Below are positions 5,821 to 8,633 of a stretch of DNA of 8,633 bases, piece by piece. Positions within the stretch are counted from its first letter, which is position 1. Each line of letters starts with the position of its first letter. A program made the position numbers and the translations under genes. Under the pieces are notes generated by a model, which was given only the letters and a program-made list of their open reading frames with translations, made no database searches and was not told where the DNA came from. The DNA is taken from assembly GCA_964651505.1 (NCBI GenBank), contig CAZYXT010000102.1:1-8633 (forward strand). Direction: 5' to 3'. This stretch comes from Avisuccinivibrio_A sp964651505 (GTDB lineage Bacteria > Pseudomonadota > Gammaproteobacteria > Enterobacterales > Succinivibrionaceae).

Positions 5821-6798
5821 ATGACTTCCTATTCTTTGGCAAGACGCTTTGCCGTTGCCCCCATGGTCGATGTCACCACCTCGGTGTTTCGCAGGATGGT
5901 GCGCGCTTTGTCAAAGCACTCATTGCTGTACACGGAAATGATTGCAGCCGATGCAATTTTGCACGGCAAAAGCACCTTGCTTGATTATGATTGCTGCGAG
6001 CGGCCTTTGGTGCTGCAAATAGGAGCAAGCGATGAGGCCAAGCTTAAAGATGCGATCATTAAAGCCCTCCCCCGCGGTTTTGCCGCCATCAACCTCAATG
6101 CAGGCTGTCCGTCTGACAAGGTGCAAAGCGGCGCCTTCGGGGCGGTCTTGATGAAAGATCTCAAAAAGTTAAGTTCGCTTGTAAGGGTCATGGCTGACTG
6201 CTCCCCCGGGCCTGTCTCGGTTAAAACCCGCATCGGTGTTGATGAAGAGGACAGCGTCGATTTTACCTTGTCTCTTGTGGAGGCAATAAGCAAGGCCGGC
6301 TGCACCGAGATCGTTTTGCATGCGCGCAAAGCCTGGCTGCAAGGCCTCTCCCCCAAGGAAAACCGCACCGTGCCGCCCATAGACTATGAAAGGGTCTATC
6401 TTGTCAAACGCACCTTTCCTCATCTGCATGTCACTTTAAACGGCGACATCAAGACCCTCGATGAGTGCCTTGGCCATCTGCAAAAGGTCGACGCCGTGAT
6501 GCTCGGGCGGGCGCTGCTTGATAATCCCCTGCTTTTGGGCAGCGTCGATAATGTGATCTTCGGCGATGCACAAGCTCCCATCTTAACTGCCGATGAAATC
6601 TTGGAGAGGATGGTGCAGCAGGCCGAAGTTCTGCAAAAAGAGGGCATTGCCTGCAAATACTTGTTCATGCATCTTTTAAATTTGTATAACGGACGCCCGG
6701 GGGCTCGCGCATACCGCAAATATTTGTCCGATCACATGCATGATCCTGGAGCAGGACACTCCATTTTGCTTGAGGCGCGCGAAAAGATCAGGATTTGA
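5821..6798 (+). CDS. dusA: tRNA-dihydrouridine synthase A
   Basis: DusA uses FMN and NADPH to reduce specific D-loop uridines of tRNA (positions 20 and 20a in E. coli) to dihydrouridine in the cytoplasm. The 325-residue length is near the family norm. The N-terminal barrel opens with FAVAPMVDVT (10-19) and LLYTEM (35-40). The catalytic cysteine is C96 in NLNAGCPSDKVQ (91-102). The flavin and substrate loops show VKTRIG (134-139), HARKAWLQGLSPKENR (167-182), NGDI (207-210) and MLGR (227-230). The C-terminal helical tRNA-binding domain holds GRPGARAYRKYLS (291-303). The match to E. coli DusA is strong throughout. The start is the ATG at 5821, with GAGG five bases before it; an upstream ATG at 5800 would be leaderless. 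The reductase gene follows after 20 bases, so the two are probably co-transcribed. Confidence 0.95.
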   Translation: MTSYSLARRFAVAPMVDVTTSVFRRMVRALSKHSLLYTEMIAADAILHGKSTLLDYDCCERPLVLQIGASDEAKLKDAIIKALPRGFAAINLNAGCPSDKVQSGAFGAVLMKDLKKLSSLVRVMADCSPGPVSVKTRIGVDEEDSVDFTLSLVEAISKAGCTEIVLHARKAWLQGLSPKENRTVPPIDYERVYLVKRTFPHLHVTLNGDIKTLDECLGHLQKVDAVMLGRALLDNPLLLGSVDNVIFGDAQAPILTADEILERMVQQAEVLQKEGIACKYLFMHLLNLYNGRPGARAYRKYLSDHMHDPGAGHSILLEAREKIRI

Positions 6799-6818
6799 CA
6801 ATCACATAAGGAGACAAG

Positions 6819-7682
6819 ATGGACATCAACTCGGTTTTTGAGCTCAACAACGGCGTCAAAATGCCGGTTTATGGCCTGGGCGTGTTCAGATCGCCCATGG
6901 GCGAAACGACGCGCTCGGCGGTGCGCACGGCCTTGGAATACGGCTACAGGCTCATCGATACGGCGCGCATCTACTGCAACGAAAAAAGCGTAGGGCGCGG
7001 CATCCGCGACAGCGGCGCAAAGCGCGAAGATATCTTTGTGACCACCAAGCTGTGGCGCACCGACTGGCAAAATCCGCGCCTTGGCCTTGAGGAGAGCCTC
7101 AAGCGGCTTGGCCTTGATTATGTGGATCTTTACTTGTTGCACTGGCCTTTCAAAGGTTACGAGCAGGCCTACTTGGAGCTTGAAAAACTGCAAAAAGAAG
7201 GACTGTGCCGCGCCATCGGGGTCTCAAACTTCAAACTGCATCACTTAAAAAGCCTCAAGCAGGCAGGCGCAACCGTGTGTCCTGCGGTCAATCAGATAGA
7301 GTGCCATCCTTACAATCAGGAGCAACAGATGCTCGAGTTTTGCAACAAAAGGGGCATCGTCATCACCGCTTATTCGCCCTTGGGCGGGCAGGGGCACGAG
7401 ATCATCTTTGATCCCAGGATCGCAAGCTTAAGCTCTTACTACAAGGTAACGCCTGCCCAATTGATTTTGCGCTGGAATCTGCAAAGGGGCATAGCCGTGA
7501 TCCCCAAGTCCGTGCATCAAGAGCGCATTTTGGAAAACTCTAAGCTCTTCTCATTTAATATCAGCGAGGATGACATGGTCGTCCTGTCCTCCTTGAACAA
7601 GGATGAAAAGAGGGCCTTTGACCCCGATCTGATAGACAGAAGGCCGGAAAGCTCCTATCCGCCCATCTTGCAAGAGGACTAA
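6819..7682 (+). CDS. Aldo/keto reductase, DkgA-like (AKR5-type)
   Basis: This 287-residue protein is a single-domain TIM-barrel NADPH-dependent oxidoreductase that reduces aldehydes or ketones in the cytoplasm. The catalytic tetrad is complete: D47 (LIDTAR), Y52, K77 (VTTKLW) and H108 (LLHWPF). Family signatures follow in order: AIGVSNF (132-138), VNQIECHPY (157-165), TAYSPLG (183-189) and the cofactor phosphate site IPKSVHQERI (228-237). It resembles 2,5-diketo-D-gluconate and methylglyoxal reductases of the YqhE/DkgA group, but the substrate cannot be read from sequence. AAGGAG lies five bases before the ATG, a strong ribosome site. It is the second gene after dusA, with a 20-base gap and no terminator or clear promoter between them. 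There is no evident functional tie to tRNA modification. Confidence 0.92.
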   Translation: MDINSVFELNNGVKMPVYGLGVFRSPMGETTRSAVRTALEYGYRLIDTARIYCNEKSVGRGIRDSGAKREDIFVTTKLWRTDWQNPRLGLEESLKRLGLDYVDLYLLHWPFKGYEQAYLELEKLQKEGLCRAIGVSNFKLHHLKSLKQAGATVCPAVNQIECHPYNQEQQMLEFCNKRGIVITAYSPLGGQGHEIIFDPRIASLSSYYKVTPAQLILRWNLQRGIAVIPKSVHQERILENSKLFSFNISEDDMVVLSSLNKDEKRAFDPDLIDRRPESSYPPILQED

Positions 7683-7684
7683 AA

Positions 7685-7726
7685 AAAAGCATGGCAAATT
7701 CACCGCACGGGGCGAATAACGCTTTT
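7685..7726. terminator. Hairpin between convergent genes, best as a leftward terminator
   Basis: The outer arms AAAAGC (7685-7690) and GCTTTT (7721-7726) enclose ATTCACC (7698-7704) and GGCGAAT (7711-7717), which pair with one mismatch or wobble around a six-base loop. On the minus strand the hairpin is followed by eight T, so it would stop leftward transcription before the reductase gene. Rightward it has only four T and would be weak. The rest of 7727-7881 has a short hairpin at 7849-7863 (CTGCCG, CTG loop, CGGCAG) but no gene that I can support. Confidence 0.5.
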
Positions 7727-7881
7727 AGGCGTGGCTGATTTGTAATTTTTGTCAATTTGTGAAGCGTGGCTGTCAGGTGCTGCCGGGCTCCGCTCCTGAC
7801 TGCAAAAACCGATTGCGTGAGCGCCTTGAGCGCATGGGCATATTTTCACTGCCGCTGCGGCAGCCTTTGTTTGGGGACAAG

Positions 7882-8234
7882 TCATGCGCCTTTTACATCT
7901 TTATTTTGGGCAAAGATTTCCCGGGCAATCTTAGCTGCAAGCTTTTGTTTAAGCTTTTTGTAGTGAAACAAAATGTGCCGTCTGCAGCAGGCCGAGGCAA
8001 AGCTTAAGCCTAAGAAAATGCCTATCTGAAAGCCGATGGCAATGGAGGAGGCAATGCCCAAGGAGAGGGGCAGGCAGAAGATGATCAGGTTACGGACATG
8101 GCCACGGTGTGCCCTGAGACCTCCACGGGCCCCAAGGGACTTAACAGCAGGGCAATGATGGCAAAGCAGGAGATCTCAATTGAGGATGAGAGGCCCAATG
8201 GCAAGGCAAGAGCGTAAAACTTCTTGATGCAGGC
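7882..8234 (-). pseudogene. Fragment of a MATE-family (NorM-like) multidrug efflux pump
   Basis: Reading leftward from 8234, one frame gives a stretch typical of the seventh and eighth helices of MATE transporters: KKFYALALPLGLSSSIE, then FAIIALLLSPLGPVEVSGH and TVAMSV. A TGA at 8085-8087 then ends that frame. Stepping by one base near 8093 restores the family pattern (NLIIFCLPLSLGIASSIAIG), then GFQIGIFLGLSFASACC, ending at TGA 7882-7884. The segment that normally follows the Arg-Val-Gly-x-x-Leu-Gly turn seems to be missing, and the last helices are gone. Intact MATE proteins have about 450 residues and 12 helices, so this is a remnant with a one-base frameshift, an internal loss and a truncated end. 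It must be non-functional as a drug/sodium antiporter. The frame upstream of it is closed by TAG at 8235-8237. Confidence 0.7.
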
Positions 8235-8633
8235 CTATGTTATTTTGCTGCGGTTTTGCCACCTGCAGCCAAAAAAGAGCGCACTGACGGGCAGGCTCAG
8301 GGCCGTCAGGATCACGCAGTGCATGGCCGCGCAATTCATGCGCTCGTCGCTTTGAAGATTGATGACAAACAAGGCCAAAAAAAGCAAGATCGCCATCAAT
8401 GCCAAGGAGGCAATAAACACGCACAAACAGGATACGGCATGGGCATGAGGGATCTTGTCAAAGCGATTTTCCCCGCGCAGGCGCTTCCTGCCCGCCGAGT
8501 CTTTGACTTCCGGGCTCACCGGCAAGTCCGACATGCGGCAAAACTTGACCGTCATGCCCCTGCGGGCGGCCGCCACGCAGGCGCTCACGGTGATTTTTGA
8601 CAAATCTACGCCATAATTTGTTTCGTCAGAAGC
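8235..8633 (-). CDS. Partial membrane-protein reading frame open at the window edge, unrecognised
   Basis: The frame is open from the right edge of the window to TAG at 8235-8237, at least 132 codons, so the true start may lie outside. Inside the window only TTG (8603) or ATG (8555, 8534) starts exist, none with a ribosome site. It has a charged stretch (SPEVKDSAGRKRLRGENRFDK) and then two hydrophobic segments: SCLCVFIASLALMAILLFLALF, and VILTALSLPVSALFFG. The MATE remnant continues in the same frame directly after the TAG, so this may be the upstream part of the same broken pump. The last segment, ending CRWQNRSK, would fit the sixth helix and following loop. The charged stretch does not look MATE-like, so a separate gene or a fusion scar is equally possible. 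Confidence 0.35.
   Translation of the reverse strand, partial: ASDETNYGVDLSKITVSACVAAARRGMTVKFCRMSDLPVSPEVKDSAGRKRLRGENRFDKIPHAHAVSCLCVFIASLALMAILLFLALFVINLQSDERMNCAAMHCVILTALSLPVSALFFGCRWQNRSKIT

Noticed and set aside
7750..7755. Perfect TTGACA (-35) on the minus strand
   Set aside because: No acceptable -10 lies 16-18 bases downstream, and a promoter there would read into the reductase gene antisense.
7759..8007. Plus-strand open frames (82 and 65 codons) after the reductase
   Set aside because: They lie largely opposite the MATE remnant and have no ribosome site or recognisable domain.

Overview
The window looks like the chromosome of an anaerobic gammaproteobacterium, most likely of the Succinivibrionaceae (Succinivibrio, Anaerobiospirillum or Succinatimonas type). 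This rests on a DusA of clear gammaproteobacterial type and on a large secreted protein whose N-terminal leader (YRSIFKKAYIKGLASA then a hydrophobic core ending AxA) I recall from that family. The taxonomic call is from memory of protein families, not from a search.

Layout. Positions 1-46 resemble the terminal repeats of an insertion sequence, possibly IS21-type. A leftward gene (109-2313) encodes a 734-residue Ser/Gly/Asp-rich secreted beta-helix-like protein with an unusual long signal peptide and no outer-membrane barrel. A leftward gene (2451-2720) encodes a small two-helix membrane protein. It is divergent from a rightward SLC13/DASS-type anion:sodium symporter (2816-4081), which ends in two tandem intrinsic terminators. 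A short possible membrane ORF (4205-4336) sits in the next gap. A rightward gene (4391-5755) follows behind an extended -10 promoter. It encodes a protein with the whole serine hydroxymethyltransferase (GlyA) framework but with glycine where the PLP-binding lysine should be. Next is a two-gene rightward unit with its own promoter: dusA (5821-6798) and an aldo/keto reductase (6819-7682). A hairpin with a T-run in the leftward sense separates these from leftward material: the wreck of a MATE-family efflux pump (7882-8234) and, upstream of it across an in-frame TAG, an unidentified membrane-protein reading frame running off the right edge.

How the genes relate. DASS transport of C4-dicarboxylates or citrate would suit a succinate-producing anaerobe, and a CRP-like site lies upstream. 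dusA and the reductase are probably co-transcribed but have no obvious shared pathway. No single multi-gene system is visible. The most notable items are the lysine-less GlyA-like protein and the barrel-less passenger protein with its family-specific leader. The right end shows active gene decay, and the left edge may carry a mobile-element end.
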